Assembly: GCA_965247735.1 (NCBI GenBank)
Contig: CBDFHN010000002.1
Span: 3,534,001 to 3,598,000 of the forward strand
Direction: 5' to 3'
Origin: JAOXRU01 sp965247735
Lineage (GTDB): Bacteria > Bacteroidota > Bacteroidia > Flavobacteriales > Flavobacteriaceae
DNA: 64,000 nt
The position numbers and the translations under genes are program-made. Shown here in pieces: positions 1 to 8,924 of this stretch (positions are counted from its first letter, which is position 1; the number at the start of each line of letters is the position of its first letter). The notes below the pieces were generated by a model. That model did no database searches. It was given only the letters and a program-made list of their open reading frames with translations, and had not been told where the DNA came from.

Positions 1-546
1 TACTAATACTTGATCAGGGCCTAATCCTCTTAATTGGGCAGGATCAATATGATCTGTACCATCAGAAACTGTTTGTGTGTTAGAACTGAATGATGGTGCC
101 ACATAATTTAGAATTTGCGTCACTGAAATTTGAGGTCCAGCAGCTGCAATTTCTGCAACATCAATAACATCAACCGGAACAGCAGTATCAGTAGCAACTC
201 TGTTTTTGTTTCTTGATCCTACAATAATAACCTCCTCCAATGCAACTCCAGATGCTAATGCAACTTTTATGCTTTGAGAATATGAAGTTATTTCTAGACT
301 ATTAGATTCATAACCAATGGAAGAAAACAATAGGGTAACTGGTAATTCGTTTATGTTTAAGGAAAAATTTCCGTCGAAATCAGAAATTGTTCCTGTGGCA
401 GTTCCTTTTACAATAATATTTGCTCCTGGTAAAGGTTGTCCTTCTCCATCTGTTACATGTCCATTAATTGTTCCTTGGGCAAAAGTCATTAGGGGTAATA
501 AAAATACTAGAAATAGTATTTTTTTGAATACGTCTTTTTGTCTCAT
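1..546 (-). CDS. TonB-dependent receptor, N-terminal part (cut by window edge)
   Basis: The first 182 codons of an outer-membrane TonB-dependent receptor are present; the rest lies beyond position 1. The protein begins MRQKDVFKKI and has a hydrophobic signal peptide ending near FAQG. A CarboxypepD_reg-like beta-sandwich domain follows (about residues 22-110, with KGTATGTISDFDGNFSL), then the start of the plug domain with the typical LRGLGPDQVLV segment. It is a close paralogue of the complete receptor just upstream (799-3438): signal peptide, extension domain and plug start align residue by residue, so the pair arose by tandem duplication. The transported substrate cannot be read from sequence. 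The ATG at 546 sits directly before the signal peptide, which fixes the start. Confidence 0.93.
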   Translation of the reverse strand, partial: MRQKDVFKKILFLVFLLPLMTFAQGTINGHVTDGEGQPLPGANIIVKGTATGTISDFDGNFSLNINELPVTLLFSSIGYESNSLEITSYSQSIKVALASGVALEEVIIVGSRNKNRVATDTAVPVDVIDVAEIAAAGPQISVTQILNYVAPSFSSNTQTVSDGTDHIDPAQLRGLGPDQVLV

Positions 547-635
547 ACGTTTTTATTTGATTTTACTTAATTTGTTAATCGAGGTTGTAATACAGATTTG
601 AGTAAAAGTGACTAATGAGGGGGGAGTCTTTCGAT

Positions 636-664
636 AAAGATGCAGCGGAATAAAAATACCCCTA
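636..664 (-). promoter_or_regulatory. Conserved block upstream of first TonB receptor
   Basis: On the plus strand AAAGATGCA (636-644) is followed after 7 bases by AAAAATACCCCTA (652-664). The same two half-blocks occur upstream of the paralogous receptor at 3543-3571. Read in the gene direction, the block is TAGGGGT followed by TGCATCTTT, about 90 bases before the ATG. It may be a shared promoter or a regulator site; it does not match the usual TAnnTTTG promoter. Confidence 0.4.
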
Positions 665-690
665 CTGGTTTTTTGTTAATTTTTTAAAAT

Positions 691-724
691 AATTAAGGCA
701 GTGAAACAAAACACTGCCTTAATT
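691..724 (-). other. Perfect 13-bp inverted repeat between the two receptor genes
   Basis: AATTAAGGCAGTG (691-703) and CACTGCCTTAATT (712-724) form a perfect 13-bp stem with an 8-base loop. It lies 75 bases after the stop codon of the 799-3438 receptor. The bases that follow in the direction of transcription are only weakly U-rich, so it could be a 3'-end stabilising hairpin or a leaky terminator. Confidence 0.6.
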
Positions 725-798
725 GCTAAAAATAATTGTGAGAAACTAACTAAACATTGACTAAAGAGTAATTTATTGCCCTCCAGTCAATGTTTTAC

Positions 799-3438
799 CT
801 AAAATCGATAATTTAATCCAAGACTATAATTCATTCCCATAAGTCCATGTTGTTGAACTTCTGAAGAATATGTAAATCTTGTTGCTGCTTGTGCAGTTTG
901 TGTGGATGCTAAAGTTTTGTCAGGATATACATCAAAAATATTATTTAAAATTCCGTTTAATGATAATCGATCAGTAAGCTTATAGCTAATATTAAAATCT
1001 GTTACTAGCGTTGGACTTAGCTCTTGGTCAATTCCATTAGAACCTTCCGGAGCGACTATAGTAACTTGTCCAAATATGGTGTTGTTTAGTCCAAGACTTA
1101 GCTTATTAAGATCATAAGTAAGACCAGTAATAATTTTAAATTTTGGTCTAGCATCAGTTATCAATGCTTTTTCTTCTCTAGCAAAAATATTATAACCATT
1201 TTGTGCCAATTGATCAGGTGTGGAAATAGCATCAATTTCAGTTTTGTTAAAGTTAGCGGCCAAGCTTACTCCAAATCTACCTTCACCTAGTTCAACATTT
1301 TTATAATTTAATACCAAATCAAGACCAGTAGTCTTGGTATCTCCAGCATTGATAAAAAATTGAACGGCAACTACATTATTATCTTGTAATATTTGTTCCA
1401 CTGCATTTGTTGTAGTATCATCTCCATCAGATCCAATTTGAGAAGAAAATAAAACACGATCATCCACTTTTATTTGATATAAATCTACTGAAGCAGAGAA
1501 TTTCCTGTTAATTTTATACGTTAACCCTACAGAAATGTTTTTAGATGTTTCTGCAAATAGACTTGGTACACCAAGCGCTTTTACCGCCGAGTTATCATTT
1601 GCTAAAGTTCCTTGTAATAATGGTTCTGATGAGCCCGCTACAATTATATATTGACTATTGGTAAGGTATCTTTGGTGTAAGGTAGGTGCTCTAAAACCTG
1701 TACTGTACGATCCTCTCACTGCACCGTTATCTCCTATTTTATAACGCCCATTTATTTTCCAAGAGAAGTTGTTGCCAAAATCAGAAAAATCTTCATAACG
1801 TGCAGCAACTCCAAGTAATAAGGCTTCAGTAATGTCATAATCTAGTCCTACATATCCAGCAACACTGGTTCTGTCTACATCAACAACTTCGGCAGGTTTT
1901 ATACCAGCAAAAGAATCTGATCCTCCTTTATAATACGATCTTTCATCTCCTTCAATAGCTTCAAAGTTTTCTCTTTTTATTTCTGCTCCAAAAGAAAAAG
2001 CTATTTGCTCACTAAATAGTTTTGAAAAATCTAAATTCCCGATGAGGTTGTTTAATTTGTATCCTCCAGGCTCAAATGTTCTTGGCGAGTTTCCATTATC
2101 GGCAAGATAATCTCTATTTACAGAGTTGTTTACAGTATAGAAAACACTATTCCCTCCGTAAGTAATACTGGCATCTCCATTAAAATCTTCGCCTAGTTCA
2201 AAACGTAGACCTAACGCGTTGATATTATCTTTGATTTCTGTTTCAAAAGTTGGTTGGTATCCTTGAAAATCTCCAGATAATGTTAAAAAACCTGAGTCAG
2301 CAACATCTCTTCTCCAATAAGGTGCTCTATAATAAGCAAAACTTTTACCTGTTCTAGAGGTAAATCCATGAAAAGAATACAATTCTGCCTTTTCACCAAT
2401 TGGATGTGCTAAGTTGACAAAGACATCACTTTTTTTCATTTCTGGCTGACCAACATGCATTCCTAAATCTGGATTATCTATTGCCCATAGTATTTCATTA
2501 GGTCTAGCATCACTCGGTAAATCATTAACCCCTGGTTTTCCCGCTCTATTGGTTATTTTTTGTGTGTAATGTGATAAAGTAAGATTTACAAAACCACCTT
2601 CACCAAAATTAAAAGAGGTATTAAGGTCAATATTAGAATTAAAACCGTCCCCTTGAGAGGTTAATCCTGCCCTAGCTGAAATAGTAGAATATTCAACATT
2701 TTTTTTAAGTACCATATTAATAACACCTGCAATGGCATCAGAACCATATTGTGCAGATGCACCGTCACGAAGAACTTCTACTCTTTCTACAGCTGCGGCA
2801 GGAATACTTTTTAAATCAATTCCAACCTCTCCTTTACCAGGTGTTCTGTTAAGATATACTTGGGCACTTTGATTTTTTCTCTTTCCATTTACAAGCACTA
2901 ATGTTCTAGATGGTCCTAATCCACGTAAATCCGCTGGGTCATAATGAGCTGTTGCATCAGAGATGGCTTGGTTTTGCGAATTAAAAGAAGGAACCTTAAA
3001 AGTAAGCATTCTATCTATGGTAGGCTTACCACTATTTTGTAATTCGGCAACTCCTATATTATCAACAGGAACAGGAGAATCCAAAATAGTACGTGGTTTT
3101 GCCCTGTTTCCTAAGATGATAACTTCATCTAATTCTACACCTTCATTTAGTGTTGCTTTAATGTTTTGTGAATATGAGTTAACTACTAAGCTAGAGGAGT
3201 CGTAACCTAAAGAAGAGAATAATAAGGTAAGAGGAAGTTCGTCAACATTTAAGGTGAAATTACCGTCAAAATCGGTGATTGTTCCTGTTGCTGTCCCTTT
3301 TACAACAACATTTGCTCCAGCAAGCGGTTGTCCATCACCATCTATAACAATCCCTTTTATAGTTCCTTGAGCAATACTTACCAAAGGAAATAAAAGGAAT
3401 ACAAATAGCATTTTTTTTAATACGTCTTTTCGTTTCAT
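799..3438 (-). CDS. TonB-dependent receptor
   Basis: Complete 879-residue TonB-dependent outer-membrane receptor. In order: signal peptide (1-23, ending SIAQG), CarboxypepD_reg-like domain (about 24-110), plug (about 115-240, with LRGLGPSRTLVLVNGKRK and RVEVLRDGASAQYGSDAIAGV), then a long beta-barrel ending in the aromatic SLGLNYRF typical of outer-membrane barrels. It imports an unknown ligand with energy from TonB/ExbBD. No SusD-like lipoprotein lies beside it, so it is a stand-alone receptor and not a classical SusCD pair. The gene immediately downstream is a close paralogue, and both share an upstream sequence block, which suggests they are regulated alike. Confidence 0.95.
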   Translation of the reverse strand: MKRKDVLKKMLFVFLLFPLVSIAQGTIKGIVIDGDGQPLAGANVVVKGTATGTITDFDGNFTLNVDELPLTLLFSSLGYDSSSLVVNSYSQNIKATLNEGVELDEVIILGNRAKPRTILDSPVPVDNIGVAELQNSGKPTIDRMLTFKVPSFNSQNQAISDATAHYDPADLRGLGPSRTLVLVNGKRKNQSAQVYLNRTPGKGEVGIDLKSIPAAAVERVEVLRDGASAQYGSDAIAGVINMVLKKNVEYSTISARAGLTSQGDGFNSNIDLNTSFNFGEGGFVNLTLSHYTQKITNRAGKPGVNDLPSDARPNEILWAIDNPDLGMHVGQPEMKKSDVFVNLAHPIGEKAELYSFHGFTSRTGKSFAYYRAPYWRRDVADSGFLTLSGDFQGYQPTFETEIKDNINALGLRFELGEDFNGDASITYGGNSVFYTVNNSVNRDYLADNGNSPRTFEPGGYKLNNLIGNLDFSKLFSEQIAFSFGAEIKRENFEAIEGDERSYYKGGSDSFAGIKPAEVVDVDRTSVAGYVGLDYDITEALLLGVAARYEDFSDFGNNFSWKINGRYKIGDNGAVRGSYSTGFRAPTLHQRYLTNSQYIIVAGSSEPLLQGTLANDNSAVKALGVPSLFAETSKNISVGLTYKINRKFSASVDLYQIKVDDRVLFSSQIGSDGDDTTTNAVEQILQDNNVVAVQFFINAGDTKTTGLDLVLNYKNVELGEGRFGVSLAANFNKTEIDAISTPDQLAQNGYNIFAREEKALITDARPKFKIITGLTYDLNKLSLGLNNTIFGQVTIVAPEGSNGIDQELSPTLVTDFNISYKLTDRLSLNGILNNIFDVYPDKTLASTQTAQAATRFTYSSEVQQHGLMGMNYSLGLNYRF

Positions 3439-3797
3439 AAATTTAGTTTTCGTTAAACTTTAGTTTTTGTTCTCAATTTTTTAATCCAAACATTTGAGTT
3501 TTCATGTTGATTTTATTACCAAAAAGCTACTAATGTTTTAAGAAAGATGCATTGTTTTCAAAAAACCCCTATTTATTTTATGTTTTTTTTACAAAATAAG
3601 CCAAATGCATGTGTTTTTCATTTTTTATCACAATAGAGAATTTTGTTGTTATATTGTGGTTTTTACTTTACTTGGATTTAAATAATGCATGTGTTTTTTA
3701 CTTTAATAATTATCTGAAAAGCTAAATTTTTAAAAGCTTTTATTTTTCACCCCTTGAGAAAAGAGTACCTTTGCACCTTTATTTTTAATAGGATATT
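3439..3797. other. Divergent intergenic region, receptor / aspS
   Basis: This gap holds the upstream region of the receptor (minus strand), including the conserved block AAAGATGCA (3543-3551) and AAAAAACCCCTA (3560-3571), and the aspS promoter near 3766. No ORF or RNA gene is recognisable. Confidence 0.6.
3766..3773 (+). promoter_or_regulatory. -7 promoter element for aspS
   Basis: TACCTTTG matches the Bacteroidota -7 consensus TAnnTTTG and lies 24 bases before the aspS ATG. No clean TTG is found at the usual 19-21 base distance; a T-run near 3743-3748 is the only candidate -33. Confidence 0.55.
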
Positions 3798-5552
3798 ATG
3801 TATAGAAGTCATAACTGTGGAGAATTAAGAACATCTCATGTTAATGAAGAAGTAACATTGTCTGGATGGGTTCAAAAATCTAGGGATAAAGGATTTATGA
3901 TTTGGGTAGATTTGCGGGATCGTTATGGAATTACACAATTGATATTTGATGAAGAACGCACGCCAAAAGATATCATGGAAAGTGCAAAGTCATTAGGTAG
4001 AGAATTTGTTGTTCAGGTAGTGGGAACTGTTATAGAACGTGAATCTAAAAATAAAAATATTGATACTGGCGATATAGAAATATTGGTAACAGATTTAAAG
4101 ATATTAAATAAATCATTAGTTCCTCCATTTACAATTGAAGATGATACTGATGGTGGTGAAGATTTAAGAATGAAATATCGCTATTTAGATATTCGTAGAA
4201 ACCCTGTTAGAGAAAACTTGGTTTTTCGTCATAAGGTAACTATGGAAGTTCGTAATTATTTATCTAATGCGGATTTTATTGAAGTAGAAACGCCATATTT
4301 AATTAAATCTACACCAGAAGGAGCTCGTGATTTTGTAGTGCCTTCTCGTATGAATAAAGGACAGTTTTATGCCCTTCCACAATCTCCACAGACTTTTAAG
4401 CAATTGCTTATGGTTGGTGGTATGGATAGGTATTTTCAGATTGTAAAATGTTTTAGAGACGAAGATTTAAGAGCAGATAGGCAACCTGAATTCACGCAAA
4501 TTGACTGTGAAATGTCTTTTATAGAACAAGAAGATATTCTTAATGTTTTTGAAGGATTAACACGACATTTATTAAGTAAGGTTAATGGTGTTGAAATAGG
4601 TGATTTTCCAAGAATGACCTATGATGATGCGATGAGATTATATGGAAATGACAAACCAGATATTCGTTTTGATATGAAATTTGGGGAGTTAAATGATATA
4701 ACACAGCATAAAGATTTTCCAGTTTTTAATGCAGCAGAGTTGGTAATTGGTATAGCAGTACCAGGAGCAGCTTCTTATACTCGTAAAGAAATTGATAAAC
4801 TTGTTGACTGGGTAAAACGTCCTCAAGTGGGTGCTTTAGGAATGATTTATGTAAAATGTAATGAAGATGGATCTTATAAATCCTCTGTTGATAAATTTTA
4901 CGATCAGGAAGATTTAGCTAAATGGGCAGCAGCTACAAATGCTAAAGCTGGTGACCTTATCTGTGTATTATCTGGAGAAAGCAATAAAGTACGTGCGCAA
5001 TTAAGTGCATTACGTATGGAGCTTGCTGAGCGTTTAGGATTAAGAGATCCTAAAGTATTTGCACCATTATGGGTGGTAGATTTTCCATTGTTAGAATGGG
5101 ATGAAGATACAGCACGTTACCATGCTATGCATCATCCATTTACTTCTCCAAAACCAGATCAGATTGCATTATTAGCAACAGATCCAGGGGCGGTAAAAGC
5201 TAATGCATACGATTTGGTACTTAATGGAAATGAAATTGGAGGAGGTTCAATCCGTATTCATGATAAAGAAACTCAAGCTTTAATGTTTGATTATCTTGGA
5301 TTTACACCTGATGAAGCAAAAGAACAATTTGGTTTCTTAATGGATGCTTTTGAATATGGTGCACCACCACATGGAGGATTAGCTTTTGGATTGGATAGGT
5401 TGGTAGCTATTTTAGGAGGACAAGAAACCATCCGTGATTTTATTGCCTTTCCAAAAAATAATTCTGGTAGAGATGTTATGATCGATGCTCCAGCAAAAAT
5501 AGATGAGCAGCAGTTAAAAGAATTAAGTCTTATTGTTGTAAAAGAAGAATAA
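3798..5552 (+). CDS. aspS: Aspartate-tRNA ligase
   Basis: Class II aminoacyl-tRNA synthetase of 584 residues, the usual bacterial AspRS length; it charges tRNA-Asp in the cytoplasm. Domain order: N-terminal OB-fold anticodon-binding domain (about 1-110, VTLSGWVQKSRDKG), class II core with motif 2 (FRDEDLRADRQPEFTQID, about residue 220), the bacterial GAD insertion (about 290-410), and motif 3 (GGLAFGLDRLVAIL, about residue 530). The start ATG directly precedes MYRSHNCGEL, the conserved AspRS N-terminus. Transcribed alone; followed by an intrinsic terminator at 5606-5632. Confidence 0.98.
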   Translation: MYRSHNCGELRTSHVNEEVTLSGWVQKSRDKGFMIWVDLRDRYGITQLIFDEERTPKDIMESAKSLGREFVVQVVGTVIERESKNKNIDTGDIEILVTDLKILNKSLVPPFTIEDDTDGGEDLRMKYRYLDIRRNPVRENLVFRHKVTMEVRNYLSNADFIEVETPYLIKSTPEGARDFVVPSRMNKGQFYALPQSPQTFKQLLMVGGMDRYFQIVKCFRDEDLRADRQPEFTQIDCEMSFIEQEDILNVFEGLTRHLLSKVNGVEIGDFPRMTYDDAMRLYGNDKPDIRFDMKFGELNDITQHKDFPVFNAAELVIGIAVPGAASYTRKEIDKLVDWVKRPQVGALGMIYVKCNEDGSYKSSVDKFYDQEDLAKWAAATNAKAGDLICVLSGESNKVRAQLSALRMELAERLGLRDPKVFAPLWVVDFPLLEWDEDTARYHAMHHPFTSPKPDQIALLATDPGAVKANAYDLVLNGNEIGGGSIRIHDKETQALMFDYLGFTPDEAKEQFGFLMDAFEYGAPPHGGLAFGLDRLVAILGGQETIRDFIAFPKNNSGRDVMIDAPAKIDEQQLKELSLIVVKEE

Positions 5553-5605
5553 CGCTGTTTGCATAAGCAAGTATTACACTTGTCAATATAATAGTTAAGA
5601 ATATG

Positions 5606-5632
5606 AAAAATCCTGCTTTGTGCAGGATTTTT
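5606..5632 (+). terminator. Intrinsic terminator after aspS
   Basis: Arms AAAAATCCTGC (5606-5616) and GCAGGATTTTT (5622-5632) with loop TTTGT, ending in a T-run. Confidence 0.85.
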
Positions 5633-5648
5633 TCGTTATATTTCAACT

Positions 5649-6209
5649 ATGTTAAAGAAAAAATGGATTAAGTTAGGCGCTATAATTTTTGGAGGATTAT
5701 TATTTCTAGGAATTATCTCCTTTATTGGAGCCTATTTCTATCTTAAAATTACATATCCCACAGATACTGAAAAATATCCTAATCGAATTGGGTATATTAC
5801 TAAAGAGATGTCTATTGAAGATGAAAATTACACCATGTGTGGCGAGCAAGTATATAGTTTGCATCATGGAGGGGTAAAGTATGCCTATAAGGGCGAAAAA
5901 ATTATTTTTAAGGAATATATAAGGTCTAATTATATAAATGATAGTTATATAGATTCTGGGTATTTGAATTTTAATTTTTTTGTGAATTGTGAAGGTACAA
6001 TTGGTAGAATGAAAATTACCGAGATGAATTTAGATTTGGAGGAAACAAACCTAAATGATAAAATGGTAAACCAATTATTAGTGCTAACAAGCAGGGCTGA
6101 AAATTGGAATGTTAGTAAGTATTCTGATGAAGAGGGTATCCCTGGTAATTATTATATGTATATATCTTATAGAATAGAAAATGGAGCGATTAAAGAAATA
6201 TTGCCTTAG
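5649..6209 (+). CDS. Small membrane-anchored protein of unknown function
   Basis: 186 residues. A lysine-rich N-terminus (MLKKKWIKLG) precedes one transmembrane helix (about 11-32, AIIFGGLLFLGIISFIGAYFYL); the remainder is a soluble domain expected on the periplasmic side. The soluble part has two cysteines (MCGEQV and VNCEG) and resembles the small energy-transducer-like proteins often found in flavobacteria, but I cannot assign a family. Its 3' end overlaps the next gene by 29 bases, implying translational coupling with the TPR lipoprotein. Confidence 0.8.
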   Translation: MLKKKWIKLGAIIFGGLLFLGIISFIGAYFYLKITYPTDTEKYPNRIGYITKEMSIEDENYTMCGEQVYSLHHGGVKYAYKGEKIIFKEYIRSNYINDSYIDSGYLNFNFFVNCEGTIGRMKITEMNLDLEETNLNDKMVNQLLVLTSRAENWNVSKYSDEEGIPGNYYMYISYRIENGAIKEILP

Positions 6210-7011
6210 TTTAGTGGTTTTGGTACTTGTGTTTTCCTGTAATGAGCTTACAGAAGAAGAACAAGTAAAAAAATCTGATGAGATGATAAACGGAGGTGAT
6301 TTTATTTTGTCTCCTAGTTATCAAGGGAGTTCTGAAATGATGGTTTTTGTAGAAAAAGCAATACGTCTTAATCCTAAAAATGCTGATGCTTGGAGAGAAT
6401 TATCTATTCCTTATCTTAAAAGAGGAATGCCACATGAGTGGAAGCCTCTTTTCGATAAAGCGGTAGCATTGGATCCTGTTGCATGGCAGCCTTGGCGAGG
6501 TTATTTATATCTTTGGTTTTACAGAGATTATAAAAAAGCAATTGCAGATTTTGATGCTTCAGATACCTTAACTCCCGATTTTATTGACGCACCACAAGGG
6601 CATAGTGTAGATTATTGGAGAGGAATTGCCTATTTGGGACTGAAAAATCACGAAAAATCTATTTTTTACTTTGATAAATACATCAATAAAGAAATTGAAG
6701 ATTCTGGTGAAGACTGGGCAGAAGTTACTGCCTTCTTATATAGAGGAATTGCGTATTATGAAACTAATGATTTTGATAATGCATTGCTAAATTTTGATAA
6801 GCTATTAAAATACACCAAAAATATGTATGCTGATGGTAAATATTATAAAGCACTTGTTTTAAAAGAAAAAGGAGAAGTAGTTGAAGCAAAATCCCTAGTA
6901 GAGTCTGCAATTAAAGATTTTAAACAGGGCTACTATAACAATAGACCTTATGTAGAAACTTTAAAACAGATATATTTACTAGACTTAGAGCGTTTATTGT
7001 CAGAATTATAA
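6181..7011 (+). CDS. TPR-repeat lipoprotein
   Basis: 276 residues starting MERLKKYCLS, with a lipoprotein signal peptide and lipobox LVFSC (Cys20). The rest is a run of TPR-like helix pairs (for example NPKNADAWRELSIPYLKRG, ALLNFDKLLKYTKNMYADGKYYKALVLKEKGE). TPR lipoproteins act as protein-interaction scaffolds at the membrane; no specific partner is visible. The start codon lies inside the preceding gene, and this reading frame gives a clean lipobox, which supports it. Followed after 40 bases by the ClC gene. Confidence 0.85.
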   Translation: MERLKKYCLSLVVLVLVFSCNELTEEEQVKKSDEMINGGDFILSPSYQGSSEMMVFVEKAIRLNPKNADAWRELSIPYLKRGMPHEWKPLFDKAVALDPVAWQPWRGYLYLWFYRDYKKAIADFDASDTLTPDFIDAPQGHSVDYWRGIAYLGLKNHEKSIFYFDKYINKEIEDSGEDWAEVTAFLYRGIAYYETNDFDNALLNFDKLLKYTKNMYADGKYYKALVLKEKGEVVEAKSLVESAIKDFKQGYYNNRPYVETLKQIYLLDLERLLSEL

Positions 7012-7051
7012 ACTAGTTTTGTGCCACCTAGGACAAGATAGGGTTTCAAAA

Positions 7052-8830
7052 ATGCCTAAAAAATCATATTTAAAACGCTTTTTTATTTGGAGATATAAAC
7101 ATATCTCCGCTAAAAACTTTGTTTTTATTTTAAGTGTTGTAGTTGGCTTATTAGCTGGCTTAATAGCGGTAACACTTAAAAACATCACCTATTATATTCA
7201 AAGTTCACTAGATTTAATAGCTGTTTTTTCTAAAAATCAGATTTATTTTATACTTCCCTTGGTGGGGTTGTACTTGGTGTATTTGTATACCAAATACATT
7301 AATAAAAAACCACTTAAAAACGCTATTAGCACAATTTTGTTTTCCTTATCAAAAAAACAAGGGTTTATAAAAGTAGTTAATATCTATGCGCCTTTAATAA
7401 CAGCACCGCTAACAGTAGGATTTGGAGGATCGGTAGGACTGTTAGGTCCAGCAATACTTTCTGGAGCAGGAATTAGTTCTAGTTTAAGCAAGCTTTTTCA
7501 TATCAATGCCAAAACAAGAACATTGCTAATAGCTTGTGCATCAGCAGGAGCAATTTCTTCTATTTTTAAATCGCCAATTGCAGCTATAATTTTTGCTGTT
7601 GAGGTCTTTAGTTTAGATCTTACACTGGCATCCTTATTACCTTTGTTATTGGCATCAATTTCAGGAGTATTGACCTCGTATTTTTTTACAGGTAACGAAC
7701 TACTTTTTAACTTTAGAATTATTGATGAATTTGAAATCAAAGACACCCTTTTTTATATCGTTTTAGGAATAGGGACTGCCTTTGCATCCATCTATTTCTC
7801 CAAAATGTATTTTTATATTTCTAATTTTTTTAGTCGCTTTACTAAGGCTTGGCAAAAACTAGTTATAGGTGCTATTGCAATTGGTACAATGCTTTATTTT
7901 ATACCACCACTGTATGGAGAAGGAATTGGGTTTATCAATAATTTATTAGAAGGAAAAGATAGTTTAGCGCTTGGGAAAACACCTTTTGATGCGTATTCTG
8001 ATAATATTTGGGTGGTGATTCTTTTATTGATTGGGATTACGGTATTTAAAGCTATTGCAATGACAACGACTTTTGCTGCTGGGGGTTCTGGAGGAATTAT
8101 TATTCCGACCATGGTTATGGGAAGTGCTTTGGGAAATGTTATAGCCAAAATCATTAACAATTTAGGCTTTGATTTTCAGGTTTCTGAAAGTAATTTTACC
8201 CTTATTGGAATGGCAGGTCTGATTTCTGGTGTGCTACACGCTCCATTAACCTCCATTTTCTTGATTGCAGAAATTACTGGTGGTTATGAGCTGTTTGTGC
8301 CTTTAATGATAACTGCATCGATATCGTATTTAATGACTAAAAACACGATAGATTATACAATTTATACCAGAGAACTATCAAAAATTGGAGCGCTAATTAC
8401 GCATGATAAAGATAAGGCTGTACTTACCTTAATGAAGCTGGATAGTGTTATAGAGCATAATTTTATTGCTTTGCGACCTGAAATGACATTAGGAGAAATG
8501 TTGCATGAAGGAGTAGCAAAATCTGCACGTAATTTGTTTCCAGTGGTAGATGAAAATAAAGCTTTAATTGGAATTGTATTATTGGATGATATAAGAGAAT
8601 GTATGTTTAAACGTGAGTTGTATGAGGAAACCACAGTTTTGATGTATATGCACAATGCGCCAGATTATATCTATTATGAAAAAGATGATATGAAAATGGT
8701 GATGCAAAAGTTTCAAAATAGTAGTGCTTGGAATTTACCTGTTATAAAAGATGGAGCATACTATGGTTTTGTTTCTAAATCTAAATTGCTAACTGCTTAT
8801 AGACGAAAATTAATAACTTTTACTGAATAA
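7052..8830 (+). CDS. ClC-family chloride channel/antiporter with CBS domains
   Basis: 592 residues from the ATG at 7052 (an upstream TTG at 7019 is open but less likely). Residues about 20-440 form the multi-helix ClC anion pathway; a pair of CBS domains closes the protein (about 455-590). Selectivity motifs are recognisable: GFGGSVGLLGP (residues 123-133) and GGSGGIIIP. At the position where most ClC antiporters carry the external gating glutamate (G-x-E-x-P motif) this protein has leucine (Leu131). In characterised ClC proteins, replacing this glutamate by a neutral residue abolishes proton coupling, so it may act as a passive anion pathway. The CBS pair suggests regulation by adenine nucleotides. 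Confidence 0.92.
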   Translation: MPKKSYLKRFFIWRYKHISAKNFVFILSVVVGLLAGLIAVTLKNITYYIQSSLDLIAVFSKNQIYFILPLVGLYLVYLYTKYINKKPLKNAISTILFSLSKKQGFIKVVNIYAPLITAPLTVGFGGSVGLLGPAILSGAGISSSLSKLFHINAKTRTLLIACASAGAISSIFKSPIAAIIFAVEVFSLDLTLASLLPLLLASISGVLTSYFFTGNELLFNFRIIDEFEIKDTLFYIVLGIGTAFASIYFSKMYFYISNFFSRFTKAWQKLVIGAIAIGTMLYFIPPLYGEGIGFINNLLEGKDSLALGKTPFDAYSDNIWVVILLLIGITVFKAIAMTTTFAAGGSGGIIIPTMVMGSALGNVIAKIINNLGFDFQVSESNFTLIGMAGLISGVLHAPLTSIFLIAEITGGYELFVPLMITASISYLMTKNTIDYTIYTRELSKIGALITHDKDKAVLTLMKLDSVIEHNFIALRPEMTLGEMLHEGVAKSARNLFPVVDENKALIGIVLLDDIRECMFKRELYEETTVLMYMHNAPDYIYYEKDDMKMVMQKFQNSSAWNLPVIKDGAYYGFVSKSKLLTAYRRKLITFTE

Positions 8831-8924
8831 GTAATGAGACATTCATCTATAAAAGATTCTGCTTCCAAGAAGAGGACTAAGAAATATGTCTTATGTGACC
8901 AATAAAAAAAATAGAAATAGACAG

